Source: Mycobacterium numidiamassiliense | GTDB taxonomy: Bacteria; Actinomycetota; Actinomycetes; Mycobacteriales; Mycobacteriaceae | Reading direction: 5' to 3' | DNA: 64,000 nucleotides | Assembly (NCBI RefSeq): GCF_900157365.1 | Contig: NZ_FUEZ01000003.1 | Coordinates: forward strand, 1,730,183 to 1,794,182 | In this document: one piece after another, positions 8,752 through 18,038 of the stretch | Numbering within the stretch: the stretch's first letter is position 1 | How the letters are laid out: each line of letters begins with the position of its first letter | Position numbers and translations under genes: made by a program | Notes under the pieces: generated by a model | Database searches by the model: none | Seen by the model: the letters and a program-made list of their open reading frames with translations, nothing else | What the model was told of the DNA's origin: nothing

Positions 8752-10038
8752 TCACTTCTGAGTGCGTGGGGCCTCGAGCGCTAAGGCGACTTGGGCCAGC
8801 CAGAAGTTGTCGGTCAATGGCCGTCCGGTGAGTTCGGTGAATCGACGCAACCGGTAGTTGACGGTGTTGCGATGACAGTGCAGTTCTGCGGCGGTCGCTG
8901 ATACGGATTGGCCGCGGCGTAGCCAGGTATGGACAGTGGTGAGTAGGGGTTCGGCCCTGTCTGGTGGAAGCTCGAGCACCGGCCCTAGGGTGGTCGCCAC
9001 GACGGCCGCGGCGGCATCGGGCGAGCTGGCGAGCAGCACGGGTAAGACGTCGCGGTTGTAGCGAGTGGTTGGTCGGCTGTTCGCGGAGGCTGCCATGGCG
9101 ATTTGTGCTTGGGCGCGGGCTTTCGAGCAGTCGGTGATTGCGGTAAAGGGGCTGCTGAGACCGATCAGGACCGGTATGTCTGAGCAGATGGTGTCGGCAA
9201 TACTGTCCAGCGCGTCGGCGCGATTCCGTCGCAGTGACACGACTCCGATTTGCGAACTGGCCGCAAGGCGAAACCACGCGTCCTGAACAGCGGCATGCGA
9301 AGAGATCCGCGTCTCGATGTCGGGAGGCGAGTCCCCGATCGACGTGTGCTCAGCACCCGTGGCCGCGATGACCGTCAGCTGGCCCGTCCGTGGGAGACCG
9401 AGCGCGGCGACGGCGTCCCAGAACGCTGCTCCGATGCTGGAGTCGTTGAACAGAATCGTATCCAGCAGCGCGGCTCGCACCTGTTCGTTGCGCCGCGCAT
9501 CGCGGATGTCGATCTCACGGAAAACCGCGTGCGCGCGAAGCGAATTGGTGTTCATCCAGGCAAAGATGGACGGTGTCGCCGCAATCAGCGCTTCCTTTTC
9601 GATTTCGTCTGTATCCGCTAGACGTGCGAGCTCGTCCCAGATGGTGGCCGCGCCAAGCCTGTAGGCGTGCAGCAAGCTGGAAAGAGTCAGGCCCTGGCTG
9701 GCGCGGTAACGAATTGCGGAGTCGAAACTCCAGCGGCCAGGATCGGCGCCGAGGTCGATCCAGTCCAGCATCTCGTCGAGGTAACCGGCGATATTGTCCT
9801 GAGCGGTGTTGCCGTCATCGTCACCGCCGAGGACGTAGTCAGAAACTTCACTGCGCAGCACAGTGAAGACCTTGGCCACGATCGCCTCCGACTGTGCGCG
9901 GACGCGATCGGTCAGAACTGTCCGTGCTCGTGTTCGTTGCTGCGGCACATATCGGATCGTAAAACGCCGCGCGGGGTTGTGCCCTGGCACAAGGTTCCGA
10001 AGGACGGTTTTAGGCTGCGGCTCATTGTCGGCGGCCAC
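8752..10038 (-). CDS. PucR/CdaR-type transcriptional activator
   Basis: 428 residues. The C terminus is the PucR helix-turn-helix: WLRRGQSVSATAAELHCHRN followed by TVNYRLRRFTELTGRPL, about residues 365-410. The middle resembles the GGDEF-like domain of this class, and the N-terminal ~200 residues are a helical sensor region. GTG 10038 is the longest start; a later one is possible. It is divergent from the hydrolase-oxidase-hydrolase-P450 cluster by only 11 bp from the longest starts, so it most likely controls that operon. Confidence 0.85.
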   Translation of the reverse strand: MAADNEPQPKTVLRNLVPGHNPARRFTIRYVPQQRTRARTVLTDRVRAQSEAIVAKVFTVLRSEVSDYVLGGDDDGNTAQDNIAGYLDEMLDWIDLGADPGRWSFDSAIRYRASQGLTLSSLLHAYRLGAATIWDELARLADTDEIEKEALIAATPSIFAWMNTNSLRAHAVFREIDIRDARRNEQVRAALLDTILFNDSSIGAAFWDAVAALGLPRTGQLTVIAATGAEHTSIGDSPPDIETRISSHAAVQDAWFRLAASSQIGVVSLRRNRADALDSIADTICSDIPVLIGLSSPFTAITDCSKARAQAQIAMAASANSRPTTRYNRDVLPVLLASSPDAAAAVVATTLGPVLELPPDRAEPLLTTVHTWLRRGQSVSATAAELHCHRNTVNYRLRRFTELTGRPLTDNFWLAQVALALEAPRTQK

Positions 10039-10049
10039 CTCGATTCCGC

Positions 10050-10889
10050 ATGCTGGCTGCCATGGAAACCGGTTCTGCGCGCACGATCGTTCTCATCCAC
10101 GGACTGTGGATGACGCCGTTGGCTTGGGAGGATTGGGTGGCCCGGTATCGCGCCCGCGGTTATGACGTGGTGACGCCGGGCTACCCGGGTGTCGCTCCCG
10201 GCCCGGCCGGCGTCGCAGCGCTGCGCGCAGACCCCACACCCCTGGCCGAACTCGGGGTGCGGGAGGTCTTCGATCACCTCGCCGAGATCATCGATAAACT
10301 TGCCGAACCGCCGATATTGATGGGCCACTCATTCGGCGGCACCTTCGTGCAGCTGCTTCTTGACGCCGGTTACGGGCAGGCCGGTGTGTCCATCGACGGT
10401 GCCGCCGTCAAAGGCATTAAGGCGCTGCCGTTCTCAGAAATCCGGGCCACGTTCCCGGTACTGAAAAACCCCGCCAATGTGCACCGCGCGGTGCCTATCA
10501 CGGCACCAGAATTTCACTACGCCTTTACCAACACGCTCGCCGAATCTGATTCTAAAATCGCTTATGAGCGTTACGCCGTTCCGGTGCCTGGGCGGATCTT
10601 GTTCCAGGGCGGACTGGCCAACTTCACGCACAACGCTGCCACCACATACAACTTCGCGAACGACGATCGTGCGCCGCTGCTGTTCATCGCCGGCGGCCGC
10701 GACCACATCCTCCCGCCCGCGGTGCAGCACGAGAACTACACGAAAAACGCTAAACACTCGTCTGCGATCACCGCCTACAAGCTGTTCCCCCAGCGAGACC
10801 ACTTCACTTGCGGCGCACCGGGATGGGAAGAAGTCGCCGACTTCGCCTTGAACTGGGCGTTGAGCCCCGTGCGCGGCGAACTCGACTAA
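10050..10889 (+). CDS. Alpha/beta-hydrolase
   Basis: 279 residues. Oxyanion motif LIHGLWM near residue 15, nucleophile elbow GHSFGG with Ser94, acid in the FIAGGRDHILPP region and a His in FPQRDHFTCG. Hydrolyses an ester, lactone or C-C bond. Start may instead be ATG 10062, which begins METGSART. First gene of a rightward series under the divergent PucR gene. Substrate unknown. Confidence 0.85.
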   Translation: MLAAMETGSARTIVLIHGLWMTPLAWEDWVARYRARGYDVVTPGYPGVAPGPAGVAALRADPTPLAELGVREVFDHLAEIIDKLAEPPILMGHSFGGTFVQLLLDAGYGQAGVSIDGAAVKGIKALPFSEIRATFPVLKNPANVHRAVPITAPEFHYAFTNTLAESDSKIAYERYAVPVPGRILFQGGLANFTHNAATTYNFANDDRAPLLFIAGGRDHILPPAVQHENYTKNAKHSSAITAYKLFPQRDHFTCGAPGWEEVADFALNWALSPVRGELD

Positions 10890-10945
10890 CCCTTTCTGTA
10901 ACTTCTGTACGAAAGCAACGACTTCACTGATGACCGAGGATTGCA

Positions 10946-12775
10946 ATGGATGACATGATCGTATCGGCGTTTGCCGCAGCCTTGAGTGGCCGCGACGCGG
11001 TGGCCACTGACGCCGCCACCCTGGCCGAAAATGCAAAGGACTATTGGGGTTTTGGTCAACAGCCCGGTCTGGTGCTGCGCCCGCACACTCGCGACGAGGT
11101 CGTCGCGATCGTGAAAGTTGCTGCTGAACACAACGTCGCGTTGGTCACCCGTGGGGGGGCGTCCAATTGCAGTGCCGGAGTAATGGCCGGTTCGGACCGC
11201 GTGGTGATCGATCTGACGAAGATGAATCAGGTTCTCGACATCGACCCGGCAGCTCGCACCGCCCGGGTCCAGCCCGGCGTCATCAATTCCGATCTGCAGG
11301 AGCAGTTAGCCCCGCACAAGCTGGTGTTCTCACCGGACCCCGTATCGGCACACCTGGCGACCGTCGGCGGCAACATCATCGAAAACGCCGGTGGCCCACA
11401 CGCTCTCAAATACGGCGTCACCTACAACCACGTCGTGGCCGTGGAGGCAGTCCTCGCCGACGGCTCTGTGGTCCACTTCAGCGCCGACGACGACGGCCCT
11501 GACCTGCTGGGCGTGCTCATCGGTTCAGAGGGCACCCTGGCCATCCTCACCGAGGCCACCGTGGCCCTGCGGCCGATCCCGCCGGTCACCCGCAGCCTGA
11601 TGGGCAGCTTCAACACAGCCCGGGAGGCGGCCGAAACCATCGCCGCGATCATCCAGACGGGCACTGTGCCCGCGGCTGTCGAATGGCTCGACCGCGTCGG
11701 TATCGCCGGCCTGCAGCAGTTCACCGACACCGGCTATCCCACCGATGCCGATGCGATCGTGCTCATCGACGTCGACGGCACCGCCGACGAGGTCGACCGC
11801 GACGCCGCGATCGTCGATAGAGTGCTGCGGCGAAACGCCGTTGAGGTGCGCCGCGCCGACGACGAGGACGCCCGCGCCAAGCTGTGGTACGGGCGCCTGC
11901 ACGCCCCCGACGCCGTCGTGCACAGCGGCAAAGGCTTTTTCATCGGCGACGTCACCGTTCCCCGCCAACACATCCCGGAGATGCAGCGGGCAATCCAGGA
12001 CACCGCCAAGCGGCACTCTGACGCACTACTGTTCATCGCCGTGACCGGGCATGCCGGCGACGGTGACTTACACCCGACCACCTTCTACGACAAGGACAAT
12101 CCCAACGCGGCCGCCGCGCTGGAGGCCGCAAACAACGAAATCATCGAAGCAGCACTGCAGTTGGGCGGCACCATCACCGGCGAGCACGGTGTCGGTACCG
12201 AGAAGATTCAGTTCATGACCAAACGCTTCACCCCGGTGGAGATCGCTGCCCAGCGCGTCCTCAAACAGGTCTTCGATCCTGCGCAGCGCTTCAATCCCGG
12301 CATCATGCTGCCCGACGTGTCGCCGGAGGAACCCGCGCTACCCTCCTTCGAGGCGGCGGTGCGCGGTGCCCTTGACCGCCATCCGGGTTCGGCTGCGCAA
12401 GCCGACGGTGACGACACCACGGTCGAGGTGAACACCGGCAACTTGAACCTGGTGGTCGGGGCCGCAGTCACCCTCGACGAACTGTCGAAGAAACTCGACG
12501 AGCAAGGCGTGACATGCCCTGCCATCCCAACCGAGAGAACTGAACGCACCGTCGGCGAACTGATCGCCAACGCGACGGGCGAGGAACGCCTAGAGGTGCG
12601 CCACGGGCTGCTCGGCGTCGAGGTCGTCCTGCCCGACGACGCCGCCGCAGCCCGCTTCGGCGGCCAGAACATGAAAGACGTCGCCGGCTACGACACCAAA
12701 CGCCTATTCATCGGCGGCAACAATGCATTCGGAACAATCACCAGCGCTGTCTTCAAAATTGCGGTCGCCCGGTAA
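10946..12775 (+). CDS. FAD-linked oxidase, GlcD-like with a GlcE-like C-terminal segment
   Basis: 609 residues. Residues ~40-180 form the FAD-binding domain of the VAO/PCMH family (PHTRDEVVAIVKVAAEHN, then GGNIIENAGGPHALKYG, then GSEGTLAILTEA). Residues ~215-460 are the oxidase C-terminal domain, with the metal-binding motif GHAGDGDLHP and GEHGVGTEK typical of glycolate, D-lactate or D-2-hydroxyacid dehydrogenases. About 110 further residues follow, ending GGQNMKDVAGYDTKRL, a segment otherwise seen in GlcE subunits. So one chain seems to merge GlcD with a shortened GlcE. It should oxidise a 2-hydroxyacid; electron acceptor unknown. Confidence 0.85.
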   Translation: MDDMIVSAFAAALSGRDAVATDAATLAENAKDYWGFGQQPGLVLRPHTRDEVVAIVKVAAEHNVALVTRGGASNCSAGVMAGSDRVVIDLTKMNQVLDIDPAARTARVQPGVINSDLQEQLAPHKLVFSPDPVSAHLATVGGNIIENAGGPHALKYGVTYNHVVAVEAVLADGSVVHFSADDDGPDLLGVLIGSEGTLAILTEATVALRPIPPVTRSLMGSFNTAREAAETIAAIIQTGTVPAAVEWLDRVGIAGLQQFTDTGYPTDADAIVLIDVDGTADEVDRDAAIVDRVLRRNAVEVRRADDEDARAKLWYGRLHAPDAVVHSGKGFFIGDVTVPRQHIPEMQRAIQDTAKRHSDALLFIAVTGHAGDGDLHPTTFYDKDNPNAAAALEAANNEIIEAALQLGGTITGEHGVGTEKIQFMTKRFTPVEIAAQRVLKQVFDPAQRFNPGIMLPDVSPEEPALPSFEAAVRGALDRHPGSAAQADGDDTTVEVNTGNLNLVVGAAVTLDELSKKLDEQGVTCPAIPTERTERTVGELIANATGEERLEVRHGLLGVEVVLPDDAAAARFGGQNMKDVAGYDTKRLFIGGNNAFGTITSAVFKIAVAR

Positions 12776-12801
12776 CACCGCAACTGCAATAGGGCGGACC
12801 C

Positions 12802-13734
12802 ATGTCTTGGCAGATGCACGCCATCGCTACCTACGGGCGCCTCGTACGCCGGCCCCGCACCTACGCAACACCCCAGAGCGCGCGCGCCTACCTCAAGCGG
12901 CCCAAGAGTGCCGGCGGACCACCCTCGCAACTGGCCAAGTCCGCTCGTTACCAGCTGACCCACGACACTGTCAACGGGTTCGACTGCTACACAGTGCGAT
13001 CCAGTAGCTGCGAGACCATTGCTGCCGACCGGTCGTCGGTTGTCTACATCCACGGCGGTGCCTACGTCAACCAAATCGAGCGCGCGCACTGGAAACTCGT
13101 CTGCGCGATCGCCGACGCGACCCGGCGCCCTGTACACGTGCCCCTCTACGGGCTCGCGCCACAACACTGCGCCGAAGAAGCGATCGCCTTGCTGGGGACA
13201 GTGATGGGCCGAGCGGCGCAACAAGGGCCGATCTACATCGCCGGCGACTCCTCCGGCGCAGGACTGGCTCTGGCAGCTACCCAAACGGTCATCGTCGATG
13301 GAGCCACCCCGCCCCTTGGACTGACCCTGATCAGTCCCTGGCTTGACATCGCACTCACCAATCCCGCGATCGCCACCATCGCCAAACGCGACCCGTGGCT
13401 CGCGGTTCCCGGGCTGCGCGAGTGCGGCCGCGTGTGGGCCAGACACCTACCGCCAGAAGACAACCGAGTCAGCCCCATCTACGGCGAACTGCACAACCTT
13501 CCACCGATCGACCTCTACGTCGGCGACCGCGACATCTTCGTCGCCGATTGCCGTCAACTACGCGACAGCATCGGCAAAGACCGCATCACCTACCACGAGC
13601 ACCCCGGAGCAATTCACGTCTACCCACTGCTACCAGTCCCCGAAGCCAAGCCTGCACGACACGCACTGCTCAGCCACATCCACACCACCGTCAACGCGCC
13701 ACGGCACGACGACGACCGCCATCATCTCCAGTAG
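12802..13734 (+). CDS. Alpha/beta-hydrolase, hormone-sensitive lipase type
   Basis: 310 residues of the Abhydrolase_3 family: oxyanion motif HGGAY at ~84-88, nucleophile motif GDSSGAG with Ser150, acid Asp in YVGDRDIF and His in GAIHVYP. Cytoplasmic esterase of lipid or short-chain esters, similar to the mycobacterial Lip proteins. Begins 26 bp after the FAD oxidase and ends 9 bp before the P450, so clearly part of the same operon. Confidence 0.88.
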   Translation: MSWQMHAIATYGRLVRRPRTYATPQSARAYLKRPKSAGGPPSQLAKSARYQLTHDTVNGFDCYTVRSSSCETIAADRSSVVYIHGGAYVNQIERAHWKLVCAIADATRRPVHVPLYGLAPQHCAEEAIALLGTVMGRAAQQGPIYIAGDSSGAGLALAATQTVIVDGATPPLGLTLISPWLDIALTNPAIATIAKRDPWLAVPGLRECGRVWARHLPPEDNRVSPIYGELHNLPPIDLYVGDRDIFVADCRQLRDSIGKDRITYHEHPGAIHVYPLLPVPEAKPARHALLSHIHTTVNAPRHDDDRHHLQ

Positions 13735-13743
13735 GAAACCCTG

Positions 13744-15063
13744 ATGAGCTCCACAATCGCCTTCCCGCACACCTCCACAGCTGAAAGCTTGCGCTTCACA
13801 ACGCTGGTGGCGTTGCCCAATCTGGCCGAAGGCCTGTTCAGCCGCCGGCCCACAGTGACCGCTGCGCTAAACCGAGTCGGTGTCGCGCGCCGCGCCCACC
13901 GACTCCTCACCGCACTGCGTCGTCGCTACGGGGACGGACCCATTTGGGTGAACGTGGGAGGCAAGCAGACACTGCTCGTCTTTGGCCCCGATCAGATCCG
14001 CTTCGTTCTCTCCCATGCGCCAGAGCCATTCGCATCCGACCCCGAACCCAAGCTCTCAGGGATGAACAAATTTCAGCCGCACGCCCTGACCATATCCCGA
14101 GGCAGCCATTGGTCCGATCGCCGACGATTCACCGACGCCGTTCTAGCACACGCCACCGGCAGCGGTGCGATCGCGAACCGATGCGAAACCGTCGCTCACG
14201 AGGAAGCCCGAGCTATCCCCGACAATCTTGACTGGCCACGGTTCCACACCGCAATACAGCGCATTTCGCGCCGGATCATCCTCGGCGACAACGCTACCGA
14301 CGACGAACAAATCTCGGCACAACTGGCGGCGCTTATGACTAAAGCCAACCCGCCCGGCAAGGGAGACCCCAAGTCCTTCAGCACATTCCTGGCCGCGCTG
14401 GGCCGCTACGTACAAGCCGCAGAAGCCAGCAGTTTGGTCGGACAATTCGCCGCGGCACCCGCCAGCGACATAACTCATCCGACCCATCAAGTCATTCACT
14501 GGATGTTCGCGATGGGTGACACGCTGGCGATCAACCTCTGGCGTTGCCTGGCGCTGTTAGCCGCTCACCCTGCCATTCTCGCGAAGGCGCAGAACGGAAT
14601 CGACGAACAACATAGCCACGACTACCTCGTCGGCTGCCTATCCGAAGCGATGCGCCTATGGCCTAGCACACCCGTACTGGCGCGCACCCTAACTCGGGTC
14701 ACGGAGTGGGGTGGCGCGACAGTTCCCGAAGGAACACAAGTCATGATCGTCAACACCTTTAACCACCGCGACACCAGCCGGTTCCCTGAGGCCGACCACT
14801 TCAATCCCACCGCCTGGACCGAGGGATCCGCCGAATCCTGTTGGTCATTCAACTTCTTCAGTCACGGCCCGCAACGATGTCCCGGAGCCGACCTTGCGCT
14901 GCAAATCGGCGCAGTCGTACTGACAACATTACTAAGTGAGCGCAGCCCCGCGGCTGCCGGTGTCAAACTCAACCCACACAACCCGCTGCCCCTGACGCTT
15001 GACCACTCACGCCTGCAGATTCGACTGACACCTCGACAACGAACACCCCCGGCAGCGTCGTAA
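13744..15063 (+). CDS. Cytochrome P450
   Basis: 439 residues. Haem loop FFSHGPQRCPGADLA with ligand Cys379; ExxR in CLSEAMRLWPSTPVL; helix I reads MFAMGDTLA, keeping the acid-Thr pair but with Met where the usual (A/G)Gx(D/E)T has Gly. A soluble monooxygenase needing a ferredoxin and reductase, neither of which is nearby. Last gene of the PucR-linked operon with two hydrolases and a hydroxyacid oxidase, suggesting hydroxylation and then breakdown of a lipid-like or xenobiotic substrate. Confidence 0.92.
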   Translation: MSSTIAFPHTSTAESLRFTTLVALPNLAEGLFSRRPTVTAALNRVGVARRAHRLLTALRRRYGDGPIWVNVGGKQTLLVFGPDQIRFVLSHAPEPFASDPEPKLSGMNKFQPHALTISRGSHWSDRRRFTDAVLAHATGSGAIANRCETVAHEEARAIPDNLDWPRFHTAIQRISRRIILGDNATDDEQISAQLAALMTKANPPGKGDPKSFSTFLAALGRYVQAAEASSLVGQFAAAPASDITHPTHQVIHWMFAMGDTLAINLWRCLALLAAHPAILAKAQNGIDEQHSHDYLVGCLSEAMRLWPSTPVLARTLTRVTEWGGATVPEGTQVMIVNTFNHRDTSRFPEADHFNPTAWTEGSAESCWSFNFFSHGPQRCPGADLALQIGAVVLTTLLSERSPAAAGVKLNPHNPLPLTLDHSRLQIRLTPRQRTPPAAS

Positions 15064-15481
15064 AACAACATCATTCGGACGTGGTCGCGATGCTGACCAG
15101 TTCAGAGCCTCGATGAGGGGAACTGCTGCCGCTACTGTCCAGATGCAGGGAAGATTGACAAGACATGCCTACCTACTTTGACAACGCATCGGCGTGTCGC
15201 AAGAGGCTTGCCAATCTTCGCTGCTAAACGCTGGCCACCGTGACCTCGCGGTCTCGCTGCGCTCCCGGCATCCGCCACGCCACGCACACACGGAACCGTA
15301 CGACCAGGCGCTCCAACACCAGAGAGAGCCTATAAAGACCTGGACAGCTGCATACGCAGCGGTTTAACAGCTCCGGTCAATCTCGCAACGGTGCGCCGCG
15401 GGCGGTCTGACCCGTGAACCGAAACGACTGCAGCACAGGAGCATCCCTGCAGACACGACCAGTCTTCTAGAGAATGGGAAA
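15064..15481. other. 418-bp intergenic region with an inverted repeat
   Basis: No coding frame recognised. It contains the arms GAAGATTGACAAG (15150-15162) and CTTGCCAATCTTC (15207-15219), listed separately, and must hold the amidase promoter. No T-run terminator after the P450 was found. Confidence 0.5.
15150..15219. repeat. Imperfect inverted repeat, arm also present at 35523
   Basis: Arms 15150-15162 and 15207-15219 are inverted copies with one mismatch, 44 bp apart. The right arm continues as CTTGCCAATCTTCGCTGC, matching 17 of 18 bases at 35523-35540. Possibly a small palindromic intergenic element; chance is not excluded. Confidence 0.35.
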
Positions 15482-16891
15482 ATGGATACCGACCTCACCT
15501 ACTCGGACGCGACGAAACTGGCCGAGTTGATCCGCAACCGCGAAGTCACCTCCGTCGAAGTCGTGCGAGCCCATCTCGACCGAATCGACGCGATCAGCCC
15601 GAAGATCAACGCCATCGTCACGCGGGCCGACGGCGCACTCGATGCCGCGGTCGCCGCGGACGAAGCCCTCGCCGCAGGGGCCGCGGTCGGACCCCTCCAC
15701 GGCGTCCCGTTCACTGTGAAGGACTCGATCGACACCGCAGACGTGATGACCCAACGGGGCTCGCCAATCTTCAAGGGCCGCAGCCCCGATGCTGATGCGA
15801 CTTGTGTGGCGCGGATCAGAAATGCAGGCGGCATTCTCATCGCCAAGACGAACCTTCCCGAGTTCTCCTACTCGACGGAAAGCGACAATCTCCTGACTGG
15901 GAGAACGAACAACCCCTGGAACCTCGACCGCACATCCGGAGGTTCAAGCGGCGGTGAATCCGCCGCCATCGCAGCGGGTCTCAGCCCTTTCGGTCTCGGC
16001 ACCGACCTCGCCATCTCAGTCCGCGGCCCGGCGGCACACACCGGCATCGTGTCCCTCAAGCCCACCCACGGCCGCATCCCCATGACCGGAGTCTGGCCGC
16101 GGAAACCGCGTCGGGACTGGCACGTGGGCCCGATGGCGCGCACGATCCGCGACCTCGCGTTGACGTACCCGCTTCTTGCCGGGCCGGACGGTTTCGACGG
16201 CTTCTCGGTCACCACGCCGACGTACGACCGGGGTGTCGGTCCTGTTCCGACGGGACCACTTCGCGTCGGCTGGCTCGTCGACTCGGGGCTCGGGCCCATC
16301 GAGCCCGAGGTGGCTACCACCGTTCGAGCGGCAGCCGCAGCGCTCACCGAGCTCGGCGCGATCGTGGAGCCCGTGACCATCCCCGCCTTCGAGCGCGACA
16401 ACCCCCTCGACGTGTTCTTCCGCCAGTTGGTCATGGAGGTCAAACCCGAGTTCGCGACCGTCACCGCCGGGCACGCGGACCAGATGTTCACGATTTCCAA
16501 GGGCCTGCTGGCCACGCCGGATACCTCCATCGAGGCCTACGTCGACGCCGAACAGGGTTACGAGCGGCTCCGCGACGGCTTGGCCGCGTACTTCGTGGAC
16601 TACGACGCCCTGTTGCTTCCCGTCACCCCGTTCCCGGCGCCGCCGCACGGAAGCACCGAGTTCGTCGTCGACGGCCAGACCGTCGACGCCAGCGCTCACG
16701 TGATGGCCTACACCGTGCCGTTCAACATCACCGGATTGCCCGCTCTGACAATGCGTTTCGGTACCAGCAGCAACGGGCTGCCCATCGGGATCCAGTTGGC
16801 AGCGCAGTGGCACGCCGAATCGACGGTACTGCACCTGGCGTCGTTGCTGGAGTCAGTCAGCAGTGTGCGCGACCTGCACCCCGACATCTAA
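15482..16891 (+). CDS. Amidase-signature family hydrolase
   Basis: 469 residues, full length for the family. Catalytic triad by family alignment: Lys80 (FTVKDSID), cis-Ser155 (GGSSGGE) and nucleophile Ser179 (GTDLAISVRGPA). The usual GGS before the nucleophile, part of the oxyanion hole, is AIS here, which may change or reduce activity. It would hydrolyse an amide to acid and ammonia; it is not GatA by context, as no gatB or gatC is nearby. ATG 15482 chosen. Stands alone, convergent with a TetR gene. Confidence 0.88.
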   Translation: MDTDLTYSDATKLAELIRNREVTSVEVVRAHLDRIDAISPKINAIVTRADGALDAAVAADEALAAGAAVGPLHGVPFTVKDSIDTADVMTQRGSPIFKGRSPDADATCVARIRNAGGILIAKTNLPEFSYSTESDNLLTGRTNNPWNLDRTSGGSSGGESAAIAAGLSPFGLGTDLAISVRGPAAHTGIVSLKPTHGRIPMTGVWPRKPRRDWHVGPMARTIRDLALTYPLLAGPDGFDGFSVTTPTYDRGVGPVPTGPLRVGWLVDSGLGPIEPEVATTVRAAAAALTELGAIVEPVTIPAFERDNPLDVFFRQLVMEVKPEFATVTAGHADQMFTISKGLLATPDTSIEAYVDAEQGYERLRDGLAAYFVDYDALLLPVTPFPAPPHGSTEFVVDGQTVDASAHVMAYTVPFNITGLPALTMRFGTSSNGLPIGIQLAAQWHAESTVLHLASLLESVSSVRDLHPDI

Positions 16892-16955
16892 AGGCGAATG
16901 GCAAATTCTCTTCAACGAGGAAGGGCGATCCCGGACTACTCAGGCTCTCTCCGGC

Positions 16956-17591
16956 TTAACGACGGGCCTGCGCGCGTCGGGGCCTGAGGTCATCGATGCG
17001 GTCGAGGACCTCATCGAGTGCCGTTTCGAGGGCGGCGGGGTCGCGGCGAACCTGCGCGAGCATGATGCCGCCTTCGACCGCGGCCAACAGCGCGGTCGCC
17101 AGGCGGTCGGGGTTGGCCTTGCGGCGCAGATCGCCCCGGCCCCACATGGCCTGTAGGCACGCGCGGATCGCCGCTTCCCACTGGTCGAATCCACCGGCGA
17201 GGTCAGCTCGACACTCCGGGAAGCGCTCGGCCAGTTCCCCGACCAGCGACCCGACCGGGCAGCCGCCTTCGCAGTTCTGCTGGCGATACGTGTCAACGAT
17301 GAAGTCTCGCCAGGCGCGCAAACCCTCCATGCTGTCCAGCCCCCCGAGCGTTGCCAGGAGAGCGTGGATGCGGTAGGCGATGACGGCCCTGAGCAGGGAT
17401 TCCTTGTCCCCGAAGTAGTGATACACCTGCGAAGGTCCAACGCCCGCGGCCTTCTGGACGTCGCCAAGACTCGTGCCGGCGACACCGCGGTCGTACATCA
17501 GTTGCGCCGCTGTCGCTACGATCCGATCCCGCGTGGCCTGTCCCTTGGGGGTGAGCCGTTGCGGCTCGGTGACCGATTCGTTGGCTGCCAT
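16956..17591 (-). CDS. TetR regulator, LmrA/YxaF-like (copy 1)
   Basis: 211 residues from ATG 17591, matching the start of its paralogue. Helix-turn-helix DRGVAGTSLGDVQKAAGVGPSQVYHYFGDK at ~35-64; the ligand domain has NCEGGCPVGSLVGELAE, characteristic of the LmrA/YxaF group. By hand alignment only about 38 of 211 positions differ from the gene at 20288, and ~80 bp upstream are also alike, so the two arose by a recent duplication. Divergent, 447 bp away, from the SDR-FDOR-RidA operon, its likely target. Confidence 0.92.
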   Translation of the reverse strand: MAANESVTEPQRLTPKGQATRDRIVATAAQLMYDRGVAGTSLGDVQKAAGVGPSQVYHYFGDKESLLRAVIAYRIHALLATLGGLDSMEGLRAWRDFIVDTYRQQNCEGGCPVGSLVGELAERFPECRADLAGGFDQWEAAIRACLQAMWGRGDLRRKANPDRLATALLAAVEGGIMLAQVRRDPAALETALDEVLDRIDDLRPRRAQARR

Positions 17592-17896
17592 CACTTGGCC
17601 AGGTCTGGCGAGATCCGTCGCTGCGGGCCCCGCTGACCTGATCCCCCTTCCGATTCATCTGATCCTGTCCGCCGTTCTGCGCGGACCTGCTCGCGGCAAC
17701 CCGGAAGTCAGAACAGCTCCAACGCGACATTCTTTTGAAGAATACACTACATAAACGGATGGGGTTATCTAGTGCTGCTGCTGGGGCATTGCTTCGCCGA
17801 GGCGCTTCTCGTCGTTGTGGACAATCCTCGAAACACGCGTCACTACAGCGTATTCAGGATAGAGGACGGCCATCTACGCCAGACGACCCAGCGCAT

Positions 17897-18002
17897 TTGA
17901 CATCAGCTGGCTTAAGCATGATTATGTAGTAATTGCTCTAAATTAGAGGCACGCTGATGAGGCTTCCAGCACAGAAGTGACGAAGCCGGGTGGCCAGCTC
18001 GT
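17897..18002 (+). promoter_or_regulatory. Conserved promoter/leader element, copy A
   Basis: TTGACA at 17897-17902, TTATGTA at 17922-17928 and the block GARGCCGGGTGRCCRGCT starting at 17982. The block forms a stem-loop (17979-18002, loop GTGG) with one C-A mismatch and a bulge. Copy B lies at 21935-22043. From TATGTA to the TGACGA before the stem the distance is 55 bp in both. Could be a transcribed leader RNA or a compound operator for the duplicated TetR proteins. Confidence 0.5.
17936..17948. promoter_or_regulatory. Palindrome CTCTAAATTAGAG
   Basis: Perfect 6+6 inverted repeat around one base, 90 bp upstream of the SDR start and just after the TTATGTA box. Candidate operator for TetR copy 1. 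It is not preserved in copy B, which has TGGATC-N4-GATCCA slightly further downstream. Confidence 0.4.
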
Positions 18003-18038
18003 GCCGGCGCGAAGTCTCTATCGAAAGGAAATGACAGC

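Larger units (their letters stand above)
17592..18038. other. 447-bp divergent control region (module A)
   Basis: Between TetR copy 1 and the SDR operon. The TetR-side ~80 bp match the region upstream of TetR copy 2. The SDR-side part contains TTGACA (17897), TTATGTA (17922-17928), the palindrome CTCTAAATTAGAG and a stem-loop shared with the region before the cupin gene. A small frame at 17735-17929 was not accepted as a gene. Confidence 0.6.

Noticed and set aside
17735..17929. 64-codon frame in control region A
   Set aside because: Covers the TTGACA and TTATGTA boxes shared with region B; composition not protein-like.
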